Source: Harmonia axyridis
Lineage: Eukaryota; Arthropoda; Insecta; Coleoptera; Coccinellidae
Length of the DNA stretch: 64,000 bases
Reading direction: 5' to 3'
Assembly: GCF_914767665.1 (NCBI RefSeq)
Contig: NC_059503.1
Coordinates: 62,080,352 to 62,144,351 of the forward strand
Of this stretch, positions 11,295 to 25,300 are shown piece by piece; position 1 is the first letter of the stretch, and every line of letters begins with the position of its first letter. The notes under the pieces are model-generated. The model was not told the origin of the DNA and ran no database searches. It saw only the letters and a program-made list of their open reading frames with translations. A program made the translations under genes and the position numbers.

Positions 11295-12331
11295 CTGTTG
11301 AGAAAAATTAATAATAAAAAAAAGAATAATTGAGTTGACCTATTTCTCAAACACAAAGTAGAGTTGTCAATTTTCAGGAAGAAATCAGTAATGTACATTG
11401 TTGTATTCCGTATATATGTATTTTTTGAAAAAATGACTTCACTAATAGAAATCACACCCTTATCTCCAGGGGCAATTTAGTTTTTTTGTGGATATTATTA
11501 CTATTAATTGCATAAAGTGAACAAGAACCTCAGGTATGATAGCAAGGAATACATATTTCGATTGAGAAGGTAATAAATTGATGCTTTACATTAAAATTAA
11601 ATGTTCAGGTTAGGTTATGATGGAACTAAGCTCTAATTACGAATATTCCCATTAAATATCAGAAATTCACTGGAATGAAATCTTCAAATGATAAATTTCT
11701 TCATTGAAAACATTAAAAATATTTACCTTTTCAAGGTAATTTTTAGAGCAACGCGTTTTTCAGTCTAAAGCCCTACGAACGAAAACAAACGGACCACAGA
11801 TAGTTCGCAGACTGACAGAATGAGACAGAAGATGACATAGTTTTGGCAAAAAATGAGACATTTAAATTCGAATATCGATCACACATGATCTGAATAAATA
11901 CCAACTGGTTTCTGTTGAAGTATTGCTGTTGATTCGAGTTCTATTGAGAAAAAAGGTGTTTTAACGAATCATAAGTAATTTGAAACCAATAAAATGCTAA
12001 ATAATATATTTTATATATAAAAAAAGGAAGTCTTTATGTGAATGAAGTTTGATTTTTGATATTTTTCGCCCCTATTTAAATCAGAGGAGCTTATGTAAAC
12101 CCTTTCAAGTGTAATGGATCTTTCTTATTTTCCGGGTTTTCCATTTTTCGAATTGAAAATACAAACGCATGCGTGTATCGTGTCTTATCTCAATCTGACT
12201 TCTTTTGATTCAATGTTCAATCGCAGTTTTATCCCAAAAATAGGTTGACGGTTTACTGTTTTACTTGTGAGAGTGTTTTTCGTTTTTGAAGTGTTTTTGT
12301 TTATATCGTGAGGTGGTAATTATCAAAAAAA
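11295..12331. promoter_or_regulatory. head-to-head upstream region of PP4c and flotillin-2
   Basis: This is about 1 kb between the two divergent start codons and must contain both promoters and 5' UTRs. I see no reliable TATA or Inr call and no repeat. Confidence 0.4.
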
Positions 12332-12380
12332 ATGGGAAATGTACACACTGTCGGACCCAATGAGGCACTTATAGTATCAG
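12332..12380 (+). CDS. Flo2: flotillin-2, first coding exon only
   Basis: Membrane scaffold protein (SPFH/reggie family) anchored by N-terminal acylation. The exon encodes 16 residues, M-G-N-V-H-T-V-G-P-N-E-A-L-I-V-S, plus one base (phase 1), then a GTCAGT donor. This is the highly conserved flotillin-2 start, with Gly2 as N-myristoylation site and the H-T-V-G-P-N-E-A-L block. The ATG is preceded by AAAAAA and followed by G. No exon with the next conserved block (G-G-C-C-G-S, W-A-W-A-W-W) was found on the + strand in the rest of the window. The first intron therefore probably runs beyond 64000 and encloses the whole minus-strand GMC gene cluster. Confidence is high for the peptide and moderate for the intron length. 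Confidence 0.88.
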
Positions 12381-15300
12381 GTCAGTTTTTTCTAGTTTTC
12401 CTCTAGAAGAATAATTGATAACATTTTTCAAAGAAAGAAGGAAATGAAATAAATAGTCGCGATTTCAAATAACTTTTACGCATTAGCGAAAAATCATGGT
12501 ATATTTAGGGAAAATGGGGACAAACAAGATACGGATCTTAACCTCAAATTTTCCGACGTTTTCCTTAAAACGCTCCGATTTTTGGCCAATTAATATTTTC
12601 AGATATTCTGAATGGATTATTGGGTATACTAATTAGAGAAATGTTCCTATCGTTATTTTTTTTTTGATAACAGCAGTTATTCATTCACCTTCTCTAACAA
12701 TACTGTTTGTTTATATTTCAAGTTCGACAACTATTGGCTGTTATTTGTATTGCATAACACTTAGTCGTGAAAATATTTCAAGGTCTCAGTAGGCAATACA
12801 TACAGGAGGTACATTCACAACTCCCTAGGTTGATTATTTATAATCACAATTTTTGTATTGAATCGTTGACCATAACAATGAATTCATTAAAATTTGTTAT
12901 TTTTCAAATATTAACAGGTAAAAGGCTTGCTATATATCGAATAACAATTTTTCCCGTGTTTTTTTTTGTTTATACAATTGTATAGGAAAATTTTACATTT
13001 TCGTCTTTTATTTCCTCTTCTATCGCAAAATATCTCAACACGTTTAAAAAGTTATACGACAATATCACAAAATGAATTCCATGTGAAGGGGTTCGGATAT
13101 ATGCTCCGAAATAGGAAAAAAATATTCAAAAATGTATAACTCCGAAACTATAGGGTTTAGGACACAACTTATCATTAGATATTATCTCTATATGCGAGTA
13201 TGGGGGACAATCAAAACATCACAGTATCCAATCAAATGGAACGTATTTGATTTACAGTGAAGAGAAACAATCTTATCAAATAAACCTAACAATAAATGCT
13301 TACAGTTTTGTATGACAGTCCTAATCTAGAAATATTCGAATGGAAAACACCTCAGAAACTCAAACATTAAGATAACGATCTGTATTAATCCAAAAAGGCC
13401 TAAGAAATGTTAAGCCGCGAAGCAAACGGAAATAATAATCAGACTAATCAGAGTGAATATAGGTTATTTCAATCAGGTTAGGTTTTCTCTTTGTTTTTCA
13501 TTTTGTTTATTAGTTATTCAAATTACCCCATCATATGTGTTAATGATAGATTTGCTATCTTTTTCAATGGATATCATTTTGTGCAGTCATTTTCTTCTAA
13601 AATTCTGTTCTTGACCTAATATTTGAATTGCATTTGAACTGAAATCAAAGGAATGTGAATATTTGGAAGTTTCGTTTACAATCGGTGTGAACTTAGCAGA
13701 CCGTTTCTTGCCATAGACATAATAGAATAATATTATTATAGGTCTATTTTTCCAGCAGACTGTTTGATGTAAACACCCGAAGTCGGTGGCCAGTGGCGTG
13801 CGATAAAATAATGATTTTTCAAGGAAATATTCACTAGATCGGATTCAAATTTCGGATGTGGGAGTGGGTTCCGTATAATATTGAAAGTATACGTTGAAGG
13901 AAATAATTACTTCCTATAGACCACGGGATAGTTTAGCCTCGAGTAGATTAACATTAGAACTCATTTTTGATATCTATGGTTAAAACAAAAAGCGGTCTCT
14001 AACAATAAGCTGTTACCATTTTTAGTTTATTTTCTTGAGTCGTATAGTTTTATGTCAACCTTAATAAGATATTTTGTGATTTGCTGTTCTTGACCACTTT
14101 TTCACTATTGGATTGTGTCTGAATAGATCCGGTATTTTCACGTCTTTGAGTAAACATGTTGGAGTTCAATTTACAGGCTTAGGACTATCGAAAACAGTTC
14201 TGACTAAGAAGAATGGAAACCTGGCGTGTCTACTTAAATCTGTGAAACCTTCAGACAAAACGGGAGATTTTTCAGATTCTATGCTCGTGACAATCTTCTA
14301 TTGTCTGTTCCATTCATTTCATTAAACATTTGATAGGAACTGAATTGTAATTTATTGTGAAAGTTTGTAGTGTCTAAAATCAGTTTTTCATTTTTAAACG
14401 GCACCAGGCAGATAGCGGGTATTCGAAAATTTTTGAAGTACGCCACCTTACAGAACTCTGGTGGAGCTAAACACCAAATCAACAAGTGGATATCAAACAA
14501 ACAAACAGAATCGAATCACTGCATACACCTGGTTTTCCATGCATCTTAGTTCTGAAGGTAATTGGAATTTTTCAATAGTGTTTATGTTATTCTATCTTAC
14601 TTTTAATACATTCATGTCGATATTCATTCTCTGTACATCTTCATTCGACTAAATGAGCTTGCCTTGATAAAGTCTATTTAGAATTTATATAGACGAAACT
14701 TTGGCTTAGTCCAAATTGGTAGCTTGATTTCAAAAGTCCTAACCCTGTAAAAAATAATCCGAATTTTGGCATCACAATATAATGTTATATACACTGTTAG
14801 TTATGTTATAATTGAGTTTGTTTTTCGGGTGATCGTGCTAAAGTAAATAAAAATGAACTTCTTTGTGAAATTTTCGGTTTTCCATCATGAAAATACTTAA
14901 GATCTCCTGATAGTTCAAGCAACGGTTATTATGGTCTTCATGGGACAATTTGCGCATGAATGAACAAGCGCTCGAAAGCTCCTGACTTTACTTCAGGATT
15001 TCCTCATTCTTAATTTTCTATACTTATTTCGTGGATTTCGCTGATATTTTGATAGTTATTCTGTTATTCATGTAAACACAAAAAACGAATAAATCAATCA
15101 TAAAAACCGGACCAGCCATTCTTGAGCTATAATTATAAATGGTGTAACGTTGTCATAAATAATATTATCAATTTCAGGGAATGAAAAAAGTCCTTATATG
15201 TAATAAATATATTTTATACATCTTTACAATAAATATTTTCAGTCAAACCTTTGTGACATTTTACAGTATTACAGGCATATGGTGGATGTGAAATCATTCC

Positions 15301-16385
15301 TAAAAATAAAACTGTTTGAAGAATATTCAAATGCCAAACCAAGTTACCTCAGTTCAACTGCCCCCATGGAATGTAAAAAAATAACCCCAAAGTAGTTCTA
15401 GTTCTTTTAGATTCATTATCTAAAAAAAAATATATATTCAAACTGTATACAGTTTGAATACATATATTTTAACCAAAAAACTAATATTGAGTATGAGAAT
15501 CGTTGTTTGGTCCTAGAACTTTGAGTATATTGAAGAACTACAGGCTCGTTCTGAAATTTTGCGTGGTTCAAGCTACATTTAATTTTATATCACTTTGAAG
15601 TTTGAAAGGTCTTTCAATGGTATCTCAATTATTGCAATTATTGATGAATTTCAAAATTTTTCGAATTTTCATATTCTGATGAAAAAATACATAATATAAT
15701 AAGAGTTAAAAAAAATTTTGAATATCAATAAAAGGAAATATTATCAAATAAGAAAGCGATAAATGACAATTGAATTATACAATAATGAAATAATTTGATG
15801 TTTCTTATCGAAATAATTCGGATACGAATGAAAAATCTTTCAATTTTCAAAATGATATAAAACAGAAACTATAAATACAAAAAAATGTGAGTTTATTCTA
15901 ATCTGGCATGATAAGGTATCTTTCAAAAATTGAAAGAATTGATTAAGCGATTTCCACACAGAGTCAAAAGAAAAGTTGTTAATTTAAAAATACCTAAATC
16001 TAGGTCTATGTGTAATATGTGATAAATTTTATTGTTTTTTGAGGAACATATCTACATGTAAAAAACCATAAACATTTCAATAATACCTAATATTTGTCAT
16101 TTTTATTAAAACATTTCGAACCTCAAAAAAAAAAAAAAAATTCCAGACTGAAACCGTTTTCAAACCATTCAATTCACCCTTTATCGCTTAGCAGTACGAG
16201 AACTGAATGCTGGTTGGAAGGCTCTGTCGCCTGATCGTGAAGACCATAGGTAGCTTCTCGGAGCCAGAAAGCTAGTGAAATTTAGAACAACACTGAAGTT
16301 CACAGGGCAGTTATCGTAAGATACTAGTTTCTCCAAACATGAGTTCTTCAAACTCATTTGTGGCTACTGATACACTTGTCCTAGT
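12381..16385. other. flotillin-2 intron 1, AT-rich with no gene seen
   Basis: This is 4 kb between the flotillin-2 donor and the end of GMC gene A. I found no coding exon of either gene. It contains a perfect 26-bp palindrome at 15435-15460 (listed separately) and several short AT runs. The last part (about 16140-16385) is presumably the 3' UTR of gene A. Confidence 0.4.
15435..15460. repeat. perfect 26-bp palindrome
   Basis: A self-complementary sequence without spacer, centred on GTATAC and flanked by TATA runs. Its function is unknown. It could be a short cruciform-forming site or a remnant of a small transposon. Confidence 0.7.
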
Positions 16386-19300
16386 CTATTGCCTATATCC
16401 ATGTTTTTTAACTTTGTTGGAAGTGTCGTCTGAATCTTCGCTTTGATTGGAAACATTAAGCCACTGTTCCTTGATAATATCAGCTGCTTTCTCTCCGACC
16501 ATAAAGGACGGTGCGTTGGTGTGTGCGCTGAGCGCAAAAGGAATAACACTACAGTCCGCCACTCTCAATCTATCAACACCATGTACTTTGAGTTGGTGAT
16601 CGACGACACTAGTGGGATCACCTGCTGGTCCCATCTTGGCCGTACCAACTTGATGATGTAAGGTGACACTGATCGCCCTCAAACAGCATTCCCAGTACTC
16701 GTCAGAGTCGAACTTGAACTGTATGCAACCTGGTTGTCTGTTAGGATTCAGTACAGATCCAAACCTGCGGAAAGCCTCTGTCTTCGACAGCTTCTGGATG
16801 AATCTTATGGCTGATATGAAGGTTTTTATGTCCCTGTTGTTCGGGTCCGAGAAGAAGTTCCCGTAGAATTTAGGGTAGTCCTTAGGGTTCCTCGACGCCA
16901 ACTTCATCCAACCAACGGACTTTGGATGCAGCAACATGGGGAACACGGTCCAGGTGGGCACGCCGTGAAGAGGCCGTAAAAGACCATCGTACACCTTGTT
17001 GGTTATCTTCATGCCTCTCCTGGTGAACATGCCGTAGTCGCTTGTCAAACTTCCTCCAACAAAAATCAATTCTATGTCCGGTTGAGGACCTGGTTCGGTG
17101 GCGTACTGAGTCTTGATGTATCCGATACCTTCAACGCCTCCAAGACTGGTCAGAGGTCCGGTGCCGTTTTTGAGGAAGGTCTGGAGTGCATCGCCTCCTA
17201 AGATCTTGGCGGGACCGAGAGATTCCGTTTGGTTTATGATGAAAGCAAGGCCGGGGAAGGTTAGATGGTCTTGGAGGTTTCTGCCTACTGGTAGATCTTG
17301 GACTACTTTGATGCCCAGGTCACGGAGATGGTTTGCGGGACCGATTCCGGATAGCATCAAGAGTTGAGGGGAGTTGAAGGTACCTATAATTTGAGACGTT
17401 GGAGGTTTGATATACAGGATGTCCAATACTAATAAAAAATAATATACACTGTATCATCCTGTATGATTACTTACCGGCTGATAAGATGACTTCCTTCGAG
17501 GATTTTATTTTGTACAGTTTTCCTTCTATTTCGCATTCTACTCCGTAAACTTCCTTTTTGGTTTTGTGGATGAGCAATTTTGTGACGTAAGCTGGGTGCA
17601 GTATGTGCAGATTTGGACGATCCCTGACAGGTTCTAGAAAGAAGAAATGTTTATTATAGAAATGGTGATGTAGTGCTTCTGTTTTGTTTTCCAAGAGAAA
17701 CTTGGAATCATTGAAGACGGAAAATTGTCTAACTTTGTGAAATATTCTCTCCCATCCAAAGTTTCAGAATGTGCAGAATTGAAAAAAAATGAATAAACAC
17801 TACGAATTGTACTATATGCTTTATTATTTCCTCCTATCTTACCTACAGATTAGCTCAACTGGTATGAAAGATTGCTACTGTTTGTTACGCTGTGTGGCTT
17901 GAACTTCAGGTTCAAAAGCCGAAATACTGAGCTAGGATTTGGCAGTATTAAGCCATCAGACCTTATATTGTTTATACCACTATTATTATAGCTATTTTAT
18001 TACTAACGGGTGTTTTTTTTTCGAGGTATATAACCTTAAGTTGGCATTACTGTTCAAGATGGCGACCGATTTAACAGCTGTCAAGTGATTTATTCTCAGT
18101 TTGGTTTGGCAATTCATCATGAATAGACTCATGCCTGAACAACGCTTGCAAATAGTGTAATTTTTTTTCGAAAATAATGGTTCTGTGCGGAATACGTATC
18201 GCGCACTACGTCCATTTTATTTTGTTTAGCGATGAAGCGCATTTCTGGTTGAATGGCTACGTCAACAAACAAAACTGTCGCATTTGGAGTGAAGCTTATC
18301 CTCAATTGTATGTCGAAACAGCGTTACATCCAGAAAAACTGGCTGTTTGGTGCGCTTTATGGGCTGGTGGAATCATTGGTCCGTACTTCTTCAAAAACGA
18401 TGATGGCCAGAACGTTACAGTCAAGGGTGATCGGTATAGAGCCATGATTACTAACTTTTTCATTCCTGAATCGAACAACCATGATATCCAGGAGCTGTGG
18501 TTCCAAAAAGACGGCGCAACATGTCACAAAGCTCGTGCCACAATCGATTTATTGAAAGACACGTTTGGTGACCGCCTAATTTCACGTTTTGAACCTGTGA
18601 ATTGGCCTCCAATATCTTGTGATTTAACACCGCTAGACTACTTTCTGTGGGGATATGTAAAGTCATTGGTCTATGCGGATAAGCCACAAACCCTTGACCA
18701 TTTGGAAGACAACATTCGCCGTGTTATTGCCGATATACGGCCACAAATGTTGGAAAAAGTCATCGAAAATTGGACGTTCAGATTGGACTACATCCGAGCC
18801 AGCCGTGGCGGTCATATGCCAGAAATCATATTTAAAATGTAATGCCACAAAATTATCCTGCGGATAAAAAAAATTCATGTCAATCGAATAATCCATCGTT
18901 GTTTTATTGCAATTTAAAGTTCTATAGCTCTGAAAAAAACACCCTTTATAATAATTTTTTTTTATGAATATTATTCTACATCATATTTGAAAATTGATAT
19001 TTTCCGAGTTATATGCAGAAAAACGACAAAAAATTAACTTCAGATTCAGCACATATAAAATCAAAGAAATTAAAAATACCTCTAAACTCTCCTATGAAAA
19101 ACACATATTAACTAGCCTACATTAATTTTGCCGAATAAAAAAATTACTGATAATCTGAATATTTAATTTTCGGAATTTTTTCGTAAATTTTCACTTACTT
19201 AAGAACGAAGTGGCTGCACTATGTCTCTTTCCTGATTTTACGTTGGCCTGTACTCGAGAAACTCCGAAAGGGACCTTTGGCGAGTTGTAGTCGATATGGG

Positions 19301-22300
19301 GTAGACCTAGTTCCCCGCCGCCAGCGATGAAGGCGTCTAGAAGTCTGGATTTGTACACGTTCTCCACCCCCAGATAGCCGTTGTAGCCGTGGAAGTTTGG
19401 ATCCTTTTCAGCTAGTCTGGCACGTTCAGATTTCAAGAAATAGGGCAGGACTTCTTTGTAGGACCATCCTGTAAGGGGAATGATTGATCAGGAAAAATAT
19501 GAGCCATATTTGGCGAATGCGCCTTTCGTGTTTTGAAATATTCAAATGATGAAATTAATTAGGTATCTATAGTTTTTCGAAAATTTTTGTATTTCACTAA
19601 TTAATTACTAATTAACTATTAAATTTATTTCCTATTTGGGAATTTTTCAGGTGACTGAGATTGATCTGTATTAAAGTAACTTTACTTGATGCTGACGAAA
19701 TTTTTTATCCGAGATATCCACTCTGAATTTTTTTTTAATTGAAATATATTTTATCGGCTGTACTATTCAAATGCTTATTTAAATAATTGATTAATTAATA
19801 TTTCTTTAAGTGTATTTTATGATTCAAGAGATTTTGTTTTATTCCAGAAAATATTTAGAAGATATGAAAACTCGCAAACAATCCATCAATTTGAATTTTC
19901 AACAATAAATCGAAAAAATTGATATTTATAGTTCTGTTTCACAATATCGATTCGTTCTAAAATTATACGGAAATGGTCAAAATCTCAACGAAGTTTGTAC
20001 TTCGTTTTCCTTTGAATCCTCCTGTCGATTAGAGCAAATATTTTCTAACTGGAAGGAAAACGATAGCGAAGATACTAGCACTCAAGAAGGGAAATCAAGT
20101 ATAGCTGTCACGAATGAAGAAAAGGCAGAAATGTTTGCAGAATCTCTGGAACATCAATTCAAGCCGAATCCAAAAACCAATCACGACCAATTCAACCAAT
20201 CAGTCGATTTACACGGAAATATAACAGACGAAGATCACAATGAAATGGAAGAAGATTCAACAGAAGTGACTAAAAAAGAAATTGAAGAATTTATCGAAAC
20301 ACTGAAAAATAGAAAAGCACCCGGAATAGACGGAATACTCAATCAAGCAATCAAAAACTTACCAGGAGAAGCTCGAGATGAAACCGTTGAAATAGACAGA
20401 TTCATACTAAAAACAGGATATATCATCCAAACAAATGGAAAAAGGCGGATACAATATTAAGTTGGAAGAAAGGAAAAGACAAAAAAGATCCAACGAATTA
20501 TCGACCCATAAGCCTATTATCGGCAATCAGTAAAGTGGTAGAGAAATTAATACAGAGAAGACTGACAGACTTCGTAGGAGAAAAGAACATAATTCCTGAT
20601 CACCAGTTTCGGTTTCGTAAAGATCATTCAACGATTTATCAACTGGTACGAATAACGGAAAATACATATTAAGGAGCAAATGAACCTCTCAACAGATACC
20701 GGTGCAATTTTCTTGGATATAGAAAAGGCATTTGATAAAATGTGGCACCAGAGTCTGATTTACAAAATGAAGTTGATGAAATTTCCAATCAAACTTACGA
20801 GATTGATACAATCGTACCTGGCAAATAGAAAATTTAGGGTGAATATCGACAGTACCAGGTCAACGATTAGAGAAATAGAAGCCGGATTTCCCAAGGATCG
20901 GTGATAGGACCGCTGCTGTTCAACTTATATATGGCAGACATACCGAAAATGAATAGATGCAAGATAGCCCAGTTTGCAGATGACACTGCCATATACTATC
21001 ACAGTAGAATAAGGAAAACAATCGCTAGGCAGCTACAGATAGACCTAGATACACTGATCGAATACTTCAAGAAATGGATATTCAAAGTGAACACATCGAA
21101 AACAGTTGCAATCTACTTCGGAGGAACAACAGTAAAGAAAGAGAAAGCAGGAAACGTCAAAATAGAAAACCAGATGATAGAATGGAAAAAGGAACCAAAA
21201 TTATTGGGAGTAATACTGGATGAAAGAATGAATTTTAACAAACAGATAGAAGAAAACAGAAAAGAGACAAGGCAATTTCACGGCAGATTGTACCCATTGC
21301 TCAACCCTAGAAGTAGTCTTTCTTTAGAAAACAAGCTGAAGATAATAAAAATAGTGCTAATACAAGCATTACGTATGCAGGAGTTACCTGGTACAATACG
21401 AAGGACAATAATAATGATCAGTTGCAAAGTACATTAAATTCAGTAATAAAAAAAGAACAGCGTTTGGCGCTCCATGGAATATAACTAACCAACAAATCAG
21501 AGAAGAACTGAAAATTGAAACTATTGAAGAAATAGTCAATAAACAAAGAAAGAAGATAATAGAGACTCTGAAAGAGCACGAGAATAAGGAATTAAGAAAG
21601 ATAATACAAATCAAAGTATGCTGCTGTGATTGCTCAACTCAAAAGGAATTGATGCTTCGTAAAGAAAATAAAGTGAATGTAAAACTTCGTACACCGTAGA
21701 GAGTTTGGTCATCGCAGAAGCGCCAGATGGGAAATGAATGGGTACTTGATGTTTGACTGATACGCGGAGAGCCACGTGGTGGTAATCCCTCCTAAGCTAA
21801 GTTCGAACCCGACTTTTTCGAATTTTGTGTGGAATAACTATGTTATAATTTAACACTTCAGAAAAAAAAACAATCTAAAATTACCTGGGTTTCCTTGAGC
21901 AGCCCAATTGTTATAATCCACTGGATTTCCTCTCGTGTATATCATATAATTGATTGTGGTAGTTCCCCCAATCGCTTTTCCTCTGGGCCAATGCATCTTT
22001 CCACCCATCAACCCCTTGGACATGTTCGGTTGGTACTCCGCGTAGTACTCCCAGTTGTACTTGCTGTATTGAAATAGGGGGGCTACAAGAGGGAGGTCCA
22101 TGAAATTGGTCTCATAATCTCCAGCTTCTATCAGGAGCACGTTCCATTGCGGTATCTCAGAGAGGCGATTAGCAATTACAGAACCTGCTGATCCGCTGCC
22201 GACGATGATGAAGTCGTAGCTCGTTCCTGGGGAATAAGTGTGATTTATGTAGCAGCAAAATTTGATAAAACACTATTCTGAGTCATTGAATGTTGATTTG

Positions 22301-25300
22301 AAGGATAATTCATTGAAAATATAACAAGAAATGGATGACAACATATTGAGGTAAGCAGGTAGAATGGAAAATATGGAAGATGAAACGGATGTGTAATGGA
22401 AAATTGTGGAGGAAAGGCTAGCTGAAATGAAAATAAAATTGAGGGAGGACTAATAAACCATCGTCCCTTGAAAATCGATAATTATGGTGAATTGACACGT
22501 AAAGGGTGTTTTTTTTAGAGCTATAGAACTTTAAATTGCAATAAAACAACGATCGATTATTCGATTGACATGAATTTTATTTATCCGCAAGATAATCTTG
22601 TGGCATTATATTTTAAATATGATTTCTGGCATATGACCGCCACGGCTGGCTCGGATGTAGTCCAATCTGGACGTCCAATTTTCGATTACTTTCTCCAACA
22701 TTTGTGGCCGTATATCGGCAATAACACGGCGAATGTTGTCTTCCAAATGGTCAAGGGTTTGTGGCTTATCCGTATAGACCAATGACTTCACATAGCTCCA
22801 CAGAAAGTAGTCTAGCGGTGTAAAATCACAAGATCTTGGAGGCCAATTCACAGGTCCTAAACGTGAAATTAGGCGGTCACCAAACGTGTCTTTCAATAAA
22901 TCGATTGTGGCACGAGCTGTGTGACATGTTGCGCCGTCTTTTTGGAACCACAGCTCCTGGACATCATGGTTGTTCAATTTAGGAATGAAAAAGTTAGTAA
23001 TCATGGCTGTATACCGATCACCATCGACTGTAACGTTCTGGCCATAATCGTTTTTGAAGAAGTACGGATCAATGATTCCACCAGCCCATAAAGCGCACCA
23101 AACAGTCAGTTTTTTTGGATGTAACGGTATTTCGACATACACTTGAGGATTAGCTTCACTCCAAATGCGGCAGTTTTGTTTGTTGACGTAGCCATTCAAC
23201 TAGAATGCGCGATACGTATTCCGCACAGAACCATTATTTTCGAAATAAAATTGCACTATTTGCAAGCGTTGTTCAGGCGTGAGTCTATTCATGAGAATGA
23301 ATTGCCAAACCAAACCGAGAATAAATCACTTGACAGCTGTTAAATCGGTCGCCATCTTGAACAGTAATGCAAACTTGAAGTTATATACCTCGAAAAAAAA
23401 ACACCCTATATAAAGTACGTTATTTTTACAAGGAACCTAGTTCTCGTGAACCTTGCCGGGATAGGAAAGTACTAATGATGTGAAAGGTATCTTGAGAAAC
23501 AAGAGCCAATTTTAGAGCGCTAGTTCCCTGAAAAGAGAACATTTCGTCAATTTTGAGACGGGATTGGTCCCAAACGATAAATGTCGACCAACTGATTAAG
23601 AAGTTAATCATGTCTGCCCGTAAACACCATAACTTCGAAAATTTTCTTTCCTGATGATTTTCAAACTGCAGATTCAAAGGAAATGTAACTTGGCCTTTCG
23701 ATGTAAAATAAAAATTTCTAAGTTTATTCAAAAAGTGTTGATGATGTGCTGCAGAACCAGAAGAAGTTCAAGCTGTGTTTCGGAAAAAAACACTCAATGA
23801 GTTGAGATTTTCTGTGGCGATATGAAATAACAATAAGCTTTATGCAAAATTTTATGTGGATAAAGTCCCCAGAGAGAAAATTCAATCGAATATGAAAAAA
23901 ATGCCCAATATTTCGTCAAAAACATATCCCAATAGGTGGAAATTCAGTTTGTAACGGGTGTTTTTTTTCGAGGTATATAACTTTAAGTTGGCATTACTGT
24001 TCAAGATGGCGACCGATTTAACAGCTGTTAAGTGACTTATTCTCAGATTGGTTTGGCAATTCATCATGAATAGATTCACGCCTGAAAAACGCTTGCAAAT
24101 AGTGCAATTTTATTTCGAAAATAATGGTTATGTGCGGAATACGTATCGCGCACTACGTCCACTTTATTTTGTTTAGCGATGAAGCGCACTTCTGGTTGAA
24201 TGGCTACGTCAACAAACAATACTACCGCATTTGGAGTGAAGCTAATCCTCAAGTGTATGTCGAAACACCGTTACATACAGAAAAACTGACTGTTTGGTGC
24301 GCTATATGGGCAGGTGGAATCATTGGTCCGTACTTCTTCAAAAACGATGATGGCCATAACGTTACAGTCAATGGTGATCGGTATAGAGCCATGATTACTA
24401 ACTTTTTCATTTCTGAATTGAACTAGCATGATGTCCAGGAGCTGTGGTTCGAACAAGACGGCGCAACATGTCACACAGCTCGTGCCACAATCGATTTATT
24501 GAAAGACAAGTTTGGAGACCGCCTTATTTCACGGTTTGGACCTGTGAATTGGCCTCCAAGATCTTGTGAATTAACACCGCTAGACTACTTTCTGTGGAGC
24601 TATGTAAAGTCATTGGTCTATGCGGATAAGTCACAAACACTTGACCATTTGGAAGACAACATTCGCCGTGTTATTGACGATATCCGGCCACTAATGTTGG
24701 AAAAAGTCATCGAAAATTGGACGTCCAGATTGGACTACATCCGAGCCAGCCGTGGCGGTCATATTTATAATGTAATGCCACAAGATTATCTTGCGGATGA
24801 ATAAAATTCATGTCAATCAAATAATCCATCGTTGTTTTATTGCAATTTAAAGTTCTAGAGCACCAAAAATAAACACCCTTCACCTAAAAAATTGAACTTT
24901 CAAGTTGATCAATAGACTAACTCCGATTAGAGATTCCTTTCGAAATTTTGTTTTCCTACTTATTTTCAAAGTGCAAACTTTGCGTTTCGATGTAAAATGA
25001 AAATTTTTAAGTTAACTAAGTCGCCAAGGCTGCAATAGACCCTTAAGATTCAGTATCAGAAATTGAATATTTGTCTGATGCAAAATTCCATGAGAGATAA
25101 AATCAAGAGAAAACACAAACCAAACTCACTCAATTCGAATCTGGGTATCCAATCTTCAGTACTGGCCCAATAATCCTTGTCGATATTGTCGTAGACCTTG
25201 CTGTACTTTCGGACCACGTCATGAATGTTGTTGATAAATGTCCTCACGCTGTCTTCATCCTGTAGATTTTTTTCTATCGAAGCCACCAGCATATCTTGTA

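Noticed and set aside
17842..17925. A functional tRNA gene
   Set aside because: A- and B-box-like motifs are present, but the stems do not pair.
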